A DNA stretch of 64,000 nucleotides from Salticus scenicus (Eukaryota; Arthropoda; Arachnida; Araneae; Salticidae). Shown piece by piece: positions 1 to 14,270 of the stretch. Under the pieces are notes generated by a model that saw only the letters and a program-made list of their open reading frames with translations, did no database searches and was not told where the DNA came from. Location: assembly GCA_963930645.1 (NCBI GenBank), contig CAWVNO010000557.1:1-64000 (forward strand), read 5' to 3'. Numbering within the stretch: the stretch's first letter is position 1; each line of letters opens with the position of its first letter. The translations under genes were made by a program, and so were the position numbers.

Positions 1-3000
1 GAAACTTTAGGCCCGGGGGGCGTTTTTACGCAGACTTTCGGCAGCCGTCCTACGCTCTCAAAATTTTTTTCGCAGTTTCACATGCCCATCTTCAAACGAC
101 GATTCCCAAGCAACTAAAAGAGTCTAACTATCGCAATAACTTTCAGAATCTGCGGAATATATTCTAGTTTCATAATAACATCACCGGGAATTTTGCACGG
201 TGAAACTTTAGGCCCGGGGGGCGTTTTTACGCAGACTTTCGGCAGCCGTCCTACGCTCTCAAAATTTTTTTCGCAGTTTCACATGCCCATCTTCAAACGA
301 CGATTCCCAAGCAACTAAAAGAGTCTAACTATCGCAATAACTTTCAGAATCTGCGGAATATATTCTAGTTTCATAATAACATCACCGGGAATTTTGCACG
401 GTGAAACTTTAGGCCCGGGGGGCGTTTTTACGCAGACTTTCGGCAGCCGTCCTACGCTCTCAAAATTTTTTTCGCAGTTTCACATGCCCATCTTCAAACG
501 ACGATTCCCAAGCAACTAAAAGAGTCTAACTATCGCAATAACTTTCAGAATCTGCGGAATATATTCTAGTTTCATAATAACATCACCGGGAATTTTGCAC
601 GGTGAAACTTTAGGCCCGGGGGGCGTTTTTACGCAGACTTTCGGCAGCCGTCCTACGCTCTCAAAATTTTTTTCGCAGTTTCACATGCCCATCTTCAAAC
701 GACGATTCCCAAGCAACTAAAAGAGTCTAACTATCGCAATAACTTTCAGAATCTGCGGAATATATTCTAGTTTCATAATAACATCACCGGGAATTTTGCA
801 CGGTGAAACTTTAGGCCCGGGGGGCGTTTTTACGCAGACTTTCGGCAGCCGTCCTACGCTCTCAAAATTTTTTTCGCAGTTTCACATGCCCATCTTCAAA
901 CGACGATTCCCAAGCAACTAAAAGAGTCTAACTATCGCAATAACTTTCAGAATCTGCGGAATATATTCTAGTTTCATAATAACATCACCGGGAATTTTGC
1001 ACGGTGAAACTTTAGGCCCGGGGGGCGTTTTTACGCAGACTTTCGGCAGCCGTCCTACGCTCTCAAAATTTTTTTCGCAGTTTCACATGCCCATCTTCAA
1101 ACGACGATTCCCAAGCAACTAAAAGAGTCTAACTATCGCAATAACTTTCAGAATCTGCGGAATATATTCTAGTTTCATAATAACATCACCGGGAATTTTG
1201 CACGGTGAAACTTTAGGCCCGGGGGGCGTTTTTACGCAGACTTTCGGCAGCCGTCCTACGCTCTCAAAATTTTTTTCGCAGTTTCACATGCCCATCTTCA
1301 AACGACGATTCCCAAGCAACTAAAAGAGTCTAACTATCGCAATAACTTTCAGAATCTGCGGAATATATTCTAGTTTCATAATAACATCACCGGGAATTTT
1401 GCACGGTGAAACTTTAGGCCCGGGGGGCGTTTTTACGCAGACTTTCGGCAGCCGTCCTACGCTCTCAAAATTTTTTTCGCAGTTTCACATGCCCATCTTC
1501 AAACGACGATTCCCAAGCAACTAAAAGAGTCTAACTATCGCAATAACTTTCAGAATCTGCGGAATATATTCTAGTTTCATAATAACATCACCGGGAATTT
1601 TGCACGGTGAAACTTTAGGCCCGGGGGGCGTTTTTACGCAGACTTTCGGCAGCCGTCCTACGCTCTCAAAATTTTTTTCGCAGTTTCACATGCCCATCTT
1701 CAAACGACGATTCCCAAGCAACTAAAAGAGTCTAACTATCGCAATAACTTTCAGAATCTGCGGAATATATTCTAGTTTCATAATAACATCACCGGGAATT
1801 TTGCACGGTGAAACTTTAGGCCCGGGGGGCGTTTTTACGCAGACTTTCGGCAGCCGTCCTACGCTCTCAAAATTTTTTTCGCAGTTTCACATGCCCATCT
1901 TCAAACGACGATTCCCAAGCAACTAAAAGAGTCTAACTATCGCAATAACTTTCAGAATCTGCGGAATATATTCTAGTTTCATAATAACATCACCGGGAAT
2001 TTTGCACGGTGAAACTTTAGGCCCGGGGGGCGTTTTTACGCAGACTTTCGGCAGCCGTCCTACGCTCTCAAAATTTTTTTCGCAGTTTCACATGCCCATC
2101 TTCAAACGACGATTCCCAAGCAACTAAAAGAGTCTAACTATCGCAATAACTTTCAGAATCTGCGGAATATATTCTAGTTTCATAATAACATCACCGGGAA
2201 TTTTGCACGGTGAAACTTTAGGCCCGGGGGGCGTTTTTACGCAGACTTTCGGCAGCCGTCCTACGCTCTCAAAATTTTTTTCGCAGTTTCACATGCCCAT
2301 CTTCAAACGACGATTCCCAAGCAACTAAAAGAGTCTAACTATCGCAATAACTTTCAGAATCTGCGGAATATATTCTAGTTTCATAATAACATCACCGGGA
2401 ATTTTGCACGGTGAAACTTTAGGCCCGGGGGGCGTTTTTACGCAGACTTTCGGCAGCCGTCCTACGCTCTCAAAATTTTTTTCGCAGTTTCACATGCCCA
2501 TCTTCAAACGACGATTCCCAAGCAACTAAAAGAGTCTAACTATCGCAATAACTTTCAGAATCTGCGGAATATATTCTAGTTTCATAATAACATCACCGGG
2601 AATTTTGCACGGTGAAACTTTAGGCCCGGGGGGCGTTTTTACGCAGACTTTCGGCAGCCGTCCTACGCTCTCAAAATTTTTTTCGCAGTTTCACATGCCC
2701 ATCTTCAAACGACGATTCCCAAGCAACTAAAAGAGTCTAACTATCGCAATAACTTTCAGAATCTGCGGAATATATTCTAGTTTCATAATAACATCACCGG
2801 GAATTTTGCACGGTGAAACTTTAGGCCCGGGGGGCGTTTTTACGCAGACTTTCGGCAGCCGTCCTACGCTCTCAAAATTTTTTTCGCAGTTTCACATGCC
2901 CATCTTCAAACGACGATTCCCAAGCAACTAAAAGAGTCTAACTATCGCAATAACTTTCAGAATCTGCGGAATATATTCTAGTTTCATAATAACATCACCG

Positions 3001-4422
3001 GGAATTTTGCACGGTGAAACTTTAGGCCCGGGGGGCGTTTTTACGCAGACTTTCGGCAGCCGTCCTACGCTCTCAAAATTTTTTTCGCAGTTTCACATGC
3101 CCATCTTCAAACGACGATTCCCAAGCAACTAAAAGAGTCTAACTATCGCAATAACTTTCAGAATCTGCGGAATATATTCTAGTTTCATAATAACATCACC
3201 GGGAATTTTGCACGGTGAAACTTTAGGCCCGGGGGGCGTTTTTACGCAGACTTTCGGCAGCCGTCCTACGCTCTCAAAATTTTTTTCGCAGTTTCACATG
3301 CCCATCTTCAAACGACGATTCCCAAGCAACTAAAAGAGTCTAACTATCGCAATAACTTTCAGAATCTGCGGAATATATTCTAGTTTCATAATAACATCAC
3401 CGGGAATTTTGCACGGTGAAACTTTAGGCCCGGGGGGCGTTTTTACGCAGACTTTCGGCAGCCGTCCTACGCTCTCAAAATTTTTTTCGCAGTTTCACAT
3501 GCCCATCTTCAAACGACGATTCCCAAGCAACTAAAAGAGTCTAACTATCGCAATAACTTTCAGAATCTGCGGAATATATTCTAGTTTCATAATAACATCA
3601 CCGGGAATTTTGCACGGTGAAACTTTAGGCCCGGGGGGCGTTTTTACGCAGACTTTCGGCAGCCGTCCTACGCTCTCAAAATTTTTTTCGCAGTTTCACA
3701 TGCCCATCTTCAAACGACGATTCCCAAGCAACTAAAAGAGTCTAACTATCGCAATAACTTTCAGAATCTGCGGAATATATTCTAGTTTCATAATAACATC
3801 ACCGGGAATTTTGCACGGTGAAACTTTAGGCCCGGGGGGCGTTTTTACGCAGACTTTCGGCAGCCGTCCTACGCTCTCAAAATTTTTTTCGCAGTTTCAC
3901 ATGCCCATCTTCAAACGACGATTCCCAAGCAACTAAAAGAGTCTAACTATCGCAATAACTTTCAGAATCTGCGGAATATATTCTAGTTTCATAATAACAT
4001 CACCGGGAATTTTGCACGGTGAAACTTTAGGCCCGGGGGGCGTTTTTACGCAGACTTTCGGCAGCCGTCCTACGCTCTCAAAATTTTTTTCGCAGTTTCA
4101 CATGCCCATCTTCAAACGACGATTCCCAAGCAACTAAAAGAGTCTAACTATCGCAATAACTTTCAGAATCTGCGGAATATATTCTAGTTTCATAATAACA
4201 TCACCGGGAATTTTGCACGGTGAAACTTTAGGCCCGGGGGGCGTTTTTACGCAGACTTTCGGCAGCCGTCCTACGCTCTCAAAATTTTTTTCGCAGTTTC
4301 ACATGCCCATCTTCAAACGACGATTCCCAAGCAACTAAAAGAGTCTAACTATCGCAATAACTTTCAGAATCTGCGGAATATATTCTAGTTTCATAATAAC
4401 ATCACCGGGAATTTTGCACGGT

Positions 4423-4629
4423 GAAACTTTAGGCCCGGGGGGCGTTTTTACGCAGACTTTCGGCAGCCGTAGCCGTCCTACGCTCTCAAAATTTTTTTCG
4501 CAGTTTCACATGCCCATCTTCAAACGACGATTCCCAAGCAACTAAAAGAGTCTAACTATCGCAATAACTTTCAGAATCTGCGGAATATATTCTAGTTTCA
4601 TAATAACATCACCGGGAATTTTGCACGGT
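4423..4629. repeat. Variant satellite monomer, 207 bp
   Basis: This monomer carries a 6-bp tandem duplication, AGCCGT at 4465-4470 repeated at 4471-4476, which shifts the phase of all later monomers by 6 bp. It is otherwise like its neighbours. Confidence 0.95.
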
Positions 4630-7600
4630 GAAACTTTAGGCCCGGGGGGCGTTTTTACGCAGACTTTCGGCAGCCGTCCTACGCTCTCAAAATTTTTTTC
4701 GCAGTTTCACATGCCCATCTTCAAACGACGATTCCCAAGCAACTAAAAGAGTCTAACTATCGCAATAACTTTCAGAATCTGCGGAATATATTCTAGTTTC
4801 ATAATAACATCACCGGGAATTTTGCACGGTGAAACTTTAGGCCCGGGGGGCGTTTTTACGCAGACTTTCGGCAGCCGTCCTACGCTCTCAAAATTTTTTT
4901 CGCAGTTTCACATGCCCATCTTCAAACGACGATTCCCAAGCAACTAAAAGAGTCTAACTATCGCAATAACTTTCAGAATCTGCGGAATATATTCTAGTTT
5001 CATAATAACATCACCGGGAATTTTGCACGGTGAAACTTTAGGCCCGGGGGGCGTTTTTACGCAGACTTTCGGCAGCCGTCCTACGCTCTCAAAATTTTTT
5101 TCGCAGTTTCACATGCCCATCTTCAAACGACGATTCCCAAGCAACTAAAAGAGTCTAACTATCGCAATAACTTTCAGAATCTGCGGAATATATTCTAGTT
5201 TCATAATAACATCACCGGGAATTTTGCACGGTGAAACTTTAGGCCCGGGGGGCGTTTTTACGCAGACTTTCGGCAGCCGTCCTACGCTCTCAAAATTTTT
5301 TTCGCAGTTTCACATGCCCATCTTCAAACGACGATTCCCAAGCAACTAAAAGAGTCTAACTATCGCAATAACTTTCAGAATCTGCGGAATATATTCTAGT
5401 TTCATAATAACATCACCGGGAATTTTGCACGGTGAAACTTTAGGCCCGGGGGGCGTTTTTACGCAGACTTTCGGCAGCCGTCCTACGCTCTCAAAATTTT
5501 TTTCGCAGTTTCACATGCCCATCTTCAAACGACGATTCCCAAGCAACTAAAAGAGTCTAACTATCGCAATAACTTTCAGAATCTGCGGAATATATTCTAG
5601 TTTCATAATAACATCACCGGGAATTTTGCACGGTGAAACTTTAGGCCCGGGGGGCGTTTTTACGCAGACTTTCGGCAGCCGTCCTACGCTCTCAAAATTT
5701 TTTTCGCAGTTTCACATGCCCATCTTCAAACGACGATTCCCAAGCAACTAAAAGAGTCTAACTATCGCAATAACTTTCAGAATCTGCGGAATATATTCTA
5801 GTTTCATAATAACATCACCGGGAATTTTGCACGGTGAAACTTTAGGCCCGGGGGGCGTTTTTACGCAGACTTTCGGCAGCCGTCCTACGCTCTCAAAATT
5901 TTTTTCGCAGTTTCACATGCCCATCTTCAAACGACGATTCCCAAGCAACTAAAAGAGTCTAACTATCGCAATAACTTTCAGAATCTGCGGAATATATTCT
6001 AGTTTCATAATAACATCACCGGGAATTTTGCACGGTGAAACTTTAGGCCCGGGGGGCGTTTTTACGCAGACTTTCGGCAGCCGTCCTACGCTCTCAAAAT
6101 TTTTTTCGCAGTTTCACATGCCCATCTTCAAACGACGATTCCCAAGCAACTAAAAGAGTCTAACTATCGCAATAACTTTCAGAATCTGCGGAATATATTC
6201 TAGTTTCATAATAACATCACCGGGAATTTTGCACGGTGAAACTTTAGGCCCGGGGGGCGTTTTTACGCAGACTTTCGGCAGCCGTCCTACGCTCTCAAAA
6301 TTTTTTTCGCAGTTTCACATGCCCATCTTCAAACGACGATTCCCAAGCAACTAAAAGAGTCTAACTATCGCAATAACTTTCAGAATCTGCGGAATATATT
6401 CTAGTTTCATAATAACATCACCGGGAATTTTGCACGGTGAAACTTTAGGCCCGGGGGGCGTTTTTACGCAGACTTTCGGCAGCCGTCCTACGCTCTCAAA
6501 ATTTTTTTCGCAGTTTCACATGCCCATCTTCAAACGACGATTCCCAAGCAACTAAAAGAGTCTAACTATCGCAATAACTTTCAGAATCTGCGGAATATAT
6601 TCTAGTTTCATAATAACATCACCGGGAATTTTGCACGGTGAAACTTTAGGCCCGGGGGGCGTTTTTACGCAGACTTTCGGCAGCCGTCCTACGCTCTCAA
6701 AATTTTTTTCGCAGTTTCACATGCCCATCTTCAAACGACGATTCCCAAGCAACTAAAAGAGTCTAACTATCGCAATAACTTTCAGAATCTGCGGAATATA
6801 TTCTAGTTTCATAATAACATCACCGGGAATTTTGCACGGTGAAACTTTAGGCCCGGGGGGCGTTTTTACGCAGACTTTCGGCAGCCGTCCTACGCTCTCA
6901 AAATTTTTTTCGCAGTTTCACATGCCCATCTTCAAACGACGATTCCCAAGCAACTAAAAGAGTCTAACTATCGCAATAACTTTCAGAATCTGCGGAATAT
7001 ATTCTAGTTTCATAATAACATCACCGGGAATTTTGCACGGTGAAACTTTAGGCCCGGGGGGCGTTTTTACGCAGACTTTCGGCAGCCGTCCTACGCTCTC
7101 AAAATTTTTTTCGCAGTTTCACATGCCCATCTTCAAACGACGATTCCCAAGCAACTAAAAGAGTCTAACTATCGCAATAACTTTCAGAATCTGCGGAATA
7201 TATTCTAGTTTCATAATAACATCACCGGGAATTTTGCACGGTGAAACTTTAGGCCCGGGGGGCGTTTTTACGCAGACTTTCGGCAGCCGTCCTACGCTCT
7301 CAAAATTTTTTTCGCAGTTTCACATGCCCATCTTCAAACGACGATTCCCAAGCAACTAAAAGAGTCTAACTATCGCAATAACTTTCAGAATCTGCGGAAT
7401 ATATTCTAGTTTCATAATAACATCACCGGGAATTTTGCACGGTGAAACTTTAGGCCCGGGGGGCGTTTTTACGCAGACTTTCGGCAGCCGTCCTACGCTC
7501 TCAAAATTTTTTTCGCAGTTTCACATGCCCATCTTCAAACGACGATTCCCAAGCAACTAAAAGAGTCTAACTATCGCAATAACTTTCAGAATCTGCGGAA

Positions 7601-9051
7601 TATATTCTAGTTTCATAATAACATCACCGGGAATTTTGCACGGTGAAACTTTAGGCCCGGGGGGCGTTTTTACGCAGACTTTCGGCAGCCGTCCTACGCT
7701 CTCAAAATTTTTTTCGCAGTTTCACATGCCCATCTTCAAACGACGATTCCCAAGCAACTAAAAGAGTCTAACTATCGCAATAACTTTCAGAATCTGCGGA
7801 ATATATTCTAGTTTCATAATAACATCACCGGGAATTTTGCACGGTGAAACTTTAGGCCCGGGGGGCGTTTTTACGCAGACTTTCGGCAGCCGTCCTACGC
7901 TCTCAAAATTTTTTTCGCAGTTTCACATGCCCATCTTCAAACGACGATTCCCAAGCAACTAAAAGAGTCTAACTATCGCAATAACTTTCAGAATCTGCGG
8001 AATATATTCTAGTTTCATAATAACATCACCGGGAATTTTGCACGGTGAAACTTTAGGCCCGGGGGGCGTTTTTACGCAGACTTTCGGCAGCCGTCCTACG
8101 CTCTCAAAATTTTTTTCGCAGTTTCACATGCCCATCTTCAAACGACGATTCCCAAGCAACTAAAAGAGTCTAACTATCGCAATAACTTTCAGAATCTGCG
8201 GAATATATTCTAGTTTCATAATAACATCACCGGGAATTTTGCACGGTGAAACTTTAGGCCCGGGGGGCGTTTTTACGCAGACTTTCGGCAGCCGTCCTAC
8301 GCTCTCAAAATTTTTTTCGCAGTTTCACATGCCCATCTTCAAACGACGATTCCCAAGCAACTAAAAGAGTCTAACTATCGCAATAACTTTCAGAATCTGC
8401 GGAATATATTCTAGTTTCATAATAACATCACCGGGAATTTTGCACGGTGAAACTTTAGGCCCGGGGGGCGTTTTTACGCAGACTTTCGGCAGCCGTCCTA
8501 CGCTCTCAAAATTTTTTTCGCAGTTTCACATGCCCATCTTCAAACGACGATTCCCAAGCAACTAAAAGAGTCTAACTATCGCAATAACTTTCAGAATCTG
8601 CGGAATATATTCTAGTTTCATAATAACATCACCGGGAATTTTGCACGGTGAAACTTTAGGCCCGGGGGGCGTTTTTACGCAGACTTTCGGCAGCCGTCCT
8701 ACGCTCTCAAAATTTTTTTCGCAGTTTCACATGCCCATCTTCAAACGACGATTCCCAAGCAACTAAAAGAGTCTAACTATCGCAATAACTTTCAGAATCT
8801 GCGGAATATATTCTAGTTTCATAATAACATCACCGGGAATTTTGCACGGTGAAACTTTAGGCCCGGGGGGCGTTTTTACGCAGACTTTCGGCAGCCGTCC
8901 TACGCTCTCAAAATTTTTTTCGCAGTTTCACATGCCCATCTTCAAACGACGATTCCCAAGCAACTAAAAGAGTCTAACTATCGCAATAACTTTCAGAATC
9001 TGCGGAATATATTCTAGTTTCATAATAACATCACCGGGAATTTTGCACGGT

Positions 9052-9447
9052 GAAACTTTAGGCCCGGGGGGCGTTTTTACGCAGACTTTCGGCAGCCGTC
9101 CTACGCTCTCAAAATTTTTTTCGCAGTTTCACATGCCCATCTTCAAACGACGATTCCCAAGCAACTGAAAGAGTCTAACTATCGCAATAACTTTCAGAAT
9201 CTGCGGAATATATTCTAGTTTCATAATACCGGGAATTTTGCACGGTGAAACTTTAGGCCTGGGGGGCGTTTTTACGCAGACTTTCGGCAGCCGTCCTACG
9301 CTCTTAAAATTTTTTTCGCAGTTTCACATGCCCATCTTCAAACGACGATTCCCAAGCAACTAAAAGAGTCTAACTATCGCAATAACTTTCAGAATCTGCG
9401 GAATATATTCTAGTTTCATAATAACATCACCGGGAATTTTGCACGGT
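9052..9447. repeat. Two adjacent variant satellite monomers
   Basis: Monomer 9052-9246 is 195 bp: it lacks 6 bp (AACATC) near its 3' end and has A to G at 9167. The next monomer (9247-9447) has C to T at 9260 inside the C/G run and C to T at 9305. The clustering of changes in two neighbours contrasts with the near-identical monomers on both sides. Confidence 0.93.
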
Positions 9448-12400
9448 GAAACTTTAGGCCCGGGGGGCGTTTTTACGCAGACTTTCGGCAGCCGTCCTAC
9501 GCTCTCAAAATTTTTTTCGCAGTTTCACATGCCCATCTTCAAACGACGATTCCCAAGCAACTAAAAGAGTCTAACTATCGCAATAACTTTCAGAATCTGC
9601 GGAATATATTCTAGTTTCATAATAACATCACCGGGAATTTTGCACGGTGAAACTTTAGGCCCGGGGGGCGTTTTTACGCAGACTTTCGGCAGCCGTCCTA
9701 CGCTCTCAAAATTTTTTTCGCAGTTTCACATGCCCATCTTCAAACGACGATTCCCAAGCAACTAAAAGAGTCTAACTATCGCAATAACTTTCAGAATCTG
9801 CGGAATATATTCTAGTTTCATAATAACATCACCGGGAATTTTGCACGGTGAAACTTTAGGCCCGGGGGGCGTTTTTACGCAGACTTTCGGCAGCCGTCCT
9901 ACGCTCTCAAAATTTTTTTCGCAGTTTCACATGCCCATCTTCAAACGACGATTCCCAAGCAACTAAAAGAGTCTAACTATCGCAATAACTTTCAGAATCT
10001 GCGGAATATATTCTAGTTTCATAATAACATCACCGGGAATTTTGCACGGTGAAACTTTAGGCCCGGGGGGCGTTTTTACGCAGACTTTCGGCAGCCGTCC
10101 TACGCTCTCAAAATTTTTTTCGCAGTTTCACATGCCCATCTTCAAACGACGATTCCCAAGCAACTAAAAGAGTCTAACTATCGCAATAACTTTCAGAATC
10201 TGCGGAATATATTCTAGTTTCATAATAACATCACCGGGAATTTTGCACGGTGAAACTTTAGGCCCGGGGGGCGTTTTTACGCAGACTTTCGGCAGCCGTC
10301 CTACGCTCTCAAAATTTTTTTCGCAGTTTCACATGCCCATCTTCAAACGACGATTCCCAAGCAACTAAAAGAGTCTAACTATCGCAATAACTTTCAGAAT
10401 CTGCGGAATATATTCTAGTTTCATAATAACATCACCGGGAATTTTGCACGGTGAAACTTTAGGCCCGGGGGGCGTTTTTACGCAGACTTTCGGCAGCCGT
10501 CCTACGCTCTCAAAATTTTTTTCGCAGTTTCACATGCCCATCTTCAAACGACGATTCCCAAGCAACTAAAAGAGTCTAACTATCGCAATAACTTTCAGAA
10601 TCTGCGGAATATATTCTAGTTTCATAATAACATCACCGGGAATTTTGCACGGTGAAACTTTAGGCCCGGGGGGCGTTTTTACGCAGACTTTCGGCAGCCG
10701 TCCTACGCTCTCAAAATTTTTTTCGCAGTTTCACATGCCCATCTTCAAACGACGATTCCCAAGCAACTAAAAGAGTCTAACTATCGCAATAACTTTCAGA
10801 ATCTGCGGAATATATTCTAGTTTCATAATAACATCACCGGGAATTTTGCACGGTGAAACTTTAGGCCCGGGGGGCGTTTTTACGCAGACTTTCGGCAGCC
10901 GTCCTACGCTCTCAAAATTTTTTTCGCAGTTTCACATGCCCATCTTCAAACGACGATTCCCAAGCAACTAAAAGAGTCTAACTATCGCAATAACTTTCAG
11001 AATCTGCGGAATATATTCTAGTTTCATAATAACATCACCGGGAATTTTGCACGGTGAAACTTTAGGCCCGGGGGGCGTTTTTACGCAGACTTTCGGCAGC
11101 CGTCCTACGCTCTCAAAATTTTTTTCGCAGTTTCACATGCCCATCTTCAAACGACGATTCCCAAGCAACTAAAAGAGTCTAACTATCGCAATAACTTTCA
11201 GAATCTGCGGAATATATTCTAGTTTCATAATAACATCACCGGGAATTTTGCACGGTGAAACTTTAGGCCCGGGGGGCGTTTTTACGCAGACTTTCGGCAG
11301 CCGTCCTACGCTCTCAAAATTTTTTTCGCAGTTTCACATGCCCATCTTCAAACGACGATTCCCAAGCAACTGAAAGAGTCTAACTATCGCAATAACTTTC
11401 AGAATCTGCGGAATATATTCTAGTTTCATAATAACATCACCGGGAATTTTGCACGGTGAAACTTTAGGCCCGGGGGGCGTTTTTACGCAGACTTTCGGCA
11501 GCCGTCCTACGCTCTCAAAATTTTTTTCGCAGTTTCACATGCCCATCTTCAAACGACGATTCCCAAGCAACTAAAAGAGTCTAACTATCGCAATAACTTT
11601 CAGAATCTGCGGAATATATTCTAGTTTCATAATAACATCACCGGGAATTTTGCACGGTGAAACTTTAGGCCCGGGGGGCGTTTTTACGCAGACTTTCGGC
11701 AGCCGTCCTACGCTCTCAAAATTTTTTTCGCAGTTTCACATGCCCATCTTCAAACGACGATTCCCAAGCAACTAAAAGAGTCTAACTATCGCAATAACTT
11801 TCAGAATCTGCGGAATATATTCTAGTTTCATAATAACATCACCGGGAATTTTGCACGGTGAAACTTTAGGCCCGGGGGGCGTTTTTACGCAGACTTTCGG
11901 CAGCCGTCCTACGCTCTCAAAATTTTTTTCGCAGTTTCACATGCCCATCTTCAAACGACGATTCCCAAGCAACTAAAAGAGTCTAACTATCGCAATAACT
12001 TTCAGAATCTGCGGAATATATTCTAGTTTCATAATAACATCACCGGGAATTTTGCACGGTGAAACTTTAGGCCCGGGGGGCGTTTTTACGCAGACTTTCG
12101 GCAGCCGTCCTACGCTCTCAAAATTTTTTTCGCAGTTTCACATGCCCATCTTCAAACGACGATTCCCAAGCAACTAAAAGAGTCTAACTATCGCAATAAC
12201 TTTCAGAATCTGCGGAATATATTCTAGTTTCATAATAACATCACCGGGAATTTTGCACGGTGAAACTTTAGGCCCGGGGGGCGTTTTTACGCAGACTTTC
12301 GGCAGCCGTCCTACGCTCTCAAAATTTTTTTCGCAGTTTCACATGCCCATCTTCAAACGACGATTCCCAAGCAACTAAAAGAGTCTAACTATCGCAATAA

Positions 12401-13869
12401 CTTTCAGAATCTGCGGAATATATTCTAGTTTCATAATAACATCACCGGGAATTTTGCACGGTGAAACTTTAGGCCCGGGGGGCGTTTTTACGCAGACTTT
12501 CGGCAGCCGTCCTACGCTCTCAAAATTTTTTTCGCAGTTTCACATGCCCATCTTCAAACGACGATTCCCAAGCAACTAAAAGAGTCTAACTATCGCAATA
12601 ACTTTCAGAATCTGCGGAATATATTCTAGTTTCATAATAACATCACCGGGAATTTTGCACGGTGAAACTTTAGGCCCGGGGGGCGTTTTTACGCAGACTT
12701 TCGGCAGCCGTCCTACGCTCTCAAAATTTTTTTCGCAGTTTCACATGCCCATCTTCAAACGACGATTCCCAAGCAACTAAAAGAGTCTAACTATCGCAAT
12801 AACTTTCAGAATCTGCGGAATATATTCTAGTTTCATAATAACATCACCGGGAATTTTGCACGGTGAAACTTTAGGCCCGGGGGGCGTTTTTACGCAGACT
12901 TTCGGCAGCCGTCCTACGCTCTCAAAATTTTTTTCGCAGTTTCACATGCCCATCTTCAAACGACGATTCCCAAGCAACTAAAAGAGTCTAACTATCGCAA
13001 TAACTTTCAGAATCTGCGGAATATATTCTAGTTTCATAATAACATCACCGGGAATTTTGCACGGTGAAACTTTAGGCCCGGGGGGCGTTTTTACGCAGAC
13101 TTTCGGCAGCCGTCCTACGCTCTCAAAATTTTTTTCGCAGTTTCACATGCCCATCTTCAAACGACGATTCCCAAGCAACTAAAAGAGTCTAACTATCGCA
13201 ATAACTTTCAGAATCTGCGGAATATATTCTAGTTTCATAATAACATCACCGGGAATTTTGCACGGTGAAACTTTAGGCCCGGGGGGCGTTTTTACGCAGA
13301 CTTTCGGCAGCCGTCCTACGCTCTCAAAATTTTTTTCGCAGTTTCACATGCCCATCTTCAAACGACGATTCCCAAGCAACTAAAAGAGTCTAACTATCGC
13401 AATAACTTTCAGAATCTGCGGAATATATTCTAGTTTCATAATAACATCACCGGGAATTTTGCACGGTGAAACTTTAGGCCCGGGGGGCGTTTTTACGCAG
13501 ACTTTCGGCAGCCGTCCTACGCTCTCAAAATTTTTTTCGCAGTTTCACATGCCCATCTTCAAACGACGATTCCCAAGCAACTAAAAGAGTCTAACTATCG
13601 CAATAACTTTCAGAATCTGCGGAATATATTCTAGTTTCATAATAACATCACCGGGAATTTTGCACGGTGAAACTTTAGGCCCGGGGGGCGTTTTTACGCA
13701 GACTTTCGGCAGCCGTCCTACGCTCTCAAAATTTTTTTCGCAGTTTCACATGCCCATCTTCAAACGACGATTCCCAAGCAACTAAAAGAGTCTAACTATC
13801 GCAATAACTTTCAGAATCTGCGGAATATATTCTAGTTTCATAATAACATCACCGGGAATTTTGCACGGT

Positions 13870-14270
13870 GAAACTTTAGGCCCGGGGGGCGTTTTTACGC
13901 AGACTTTCGGCAGCCGTCCTACGCTCTCAAAATTTTTTTCGCAGTTTCACATGCCCATCTTCAAACGACGATTCCCAAGCAACTAAAAGAGTCTAACTAT
14001 CGCAATAACTTTCAGAATCTGCGGAATATATTCTAGTTTCATAATAAATCACCGGAATTTTGCACGGTGAAACTTTAGGCCCGGGGGGCGTTTTTTACGC
14101 AGACTTTCGGCAGCCGTCCTACGCTCTCAAAATTTTTTTCGCAGTTTCACATGCCCATCTTCAAACGACGATTCCCAAGCAACTAAAGAGTCTAACTATC
14201 GCAATAACTTTCAGAATCTGCGGAATATATTCTAGTTTCATAACTAACATCACCGGGAATTTTGCACGGT
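13870..14270. repeat. Two adjacent indel-bearing satellite monomers
   Basis: Monomer 13870-14068 is 199 bp (one C and one G missing near its 3' end). Monomer 14069-14270 is 202 bp, with an extra T in the T-run after the G-run, one A missing in the AAAA tract, and an extra C in the CATAATAACATC region. These frame shifts open a 70-codon ORF at 14060-14272 that exists only in this variant, so it is not a gene. Scattered one-base indels in homopolymers could also be sequencing or consensus errors. Confidence 0.9.
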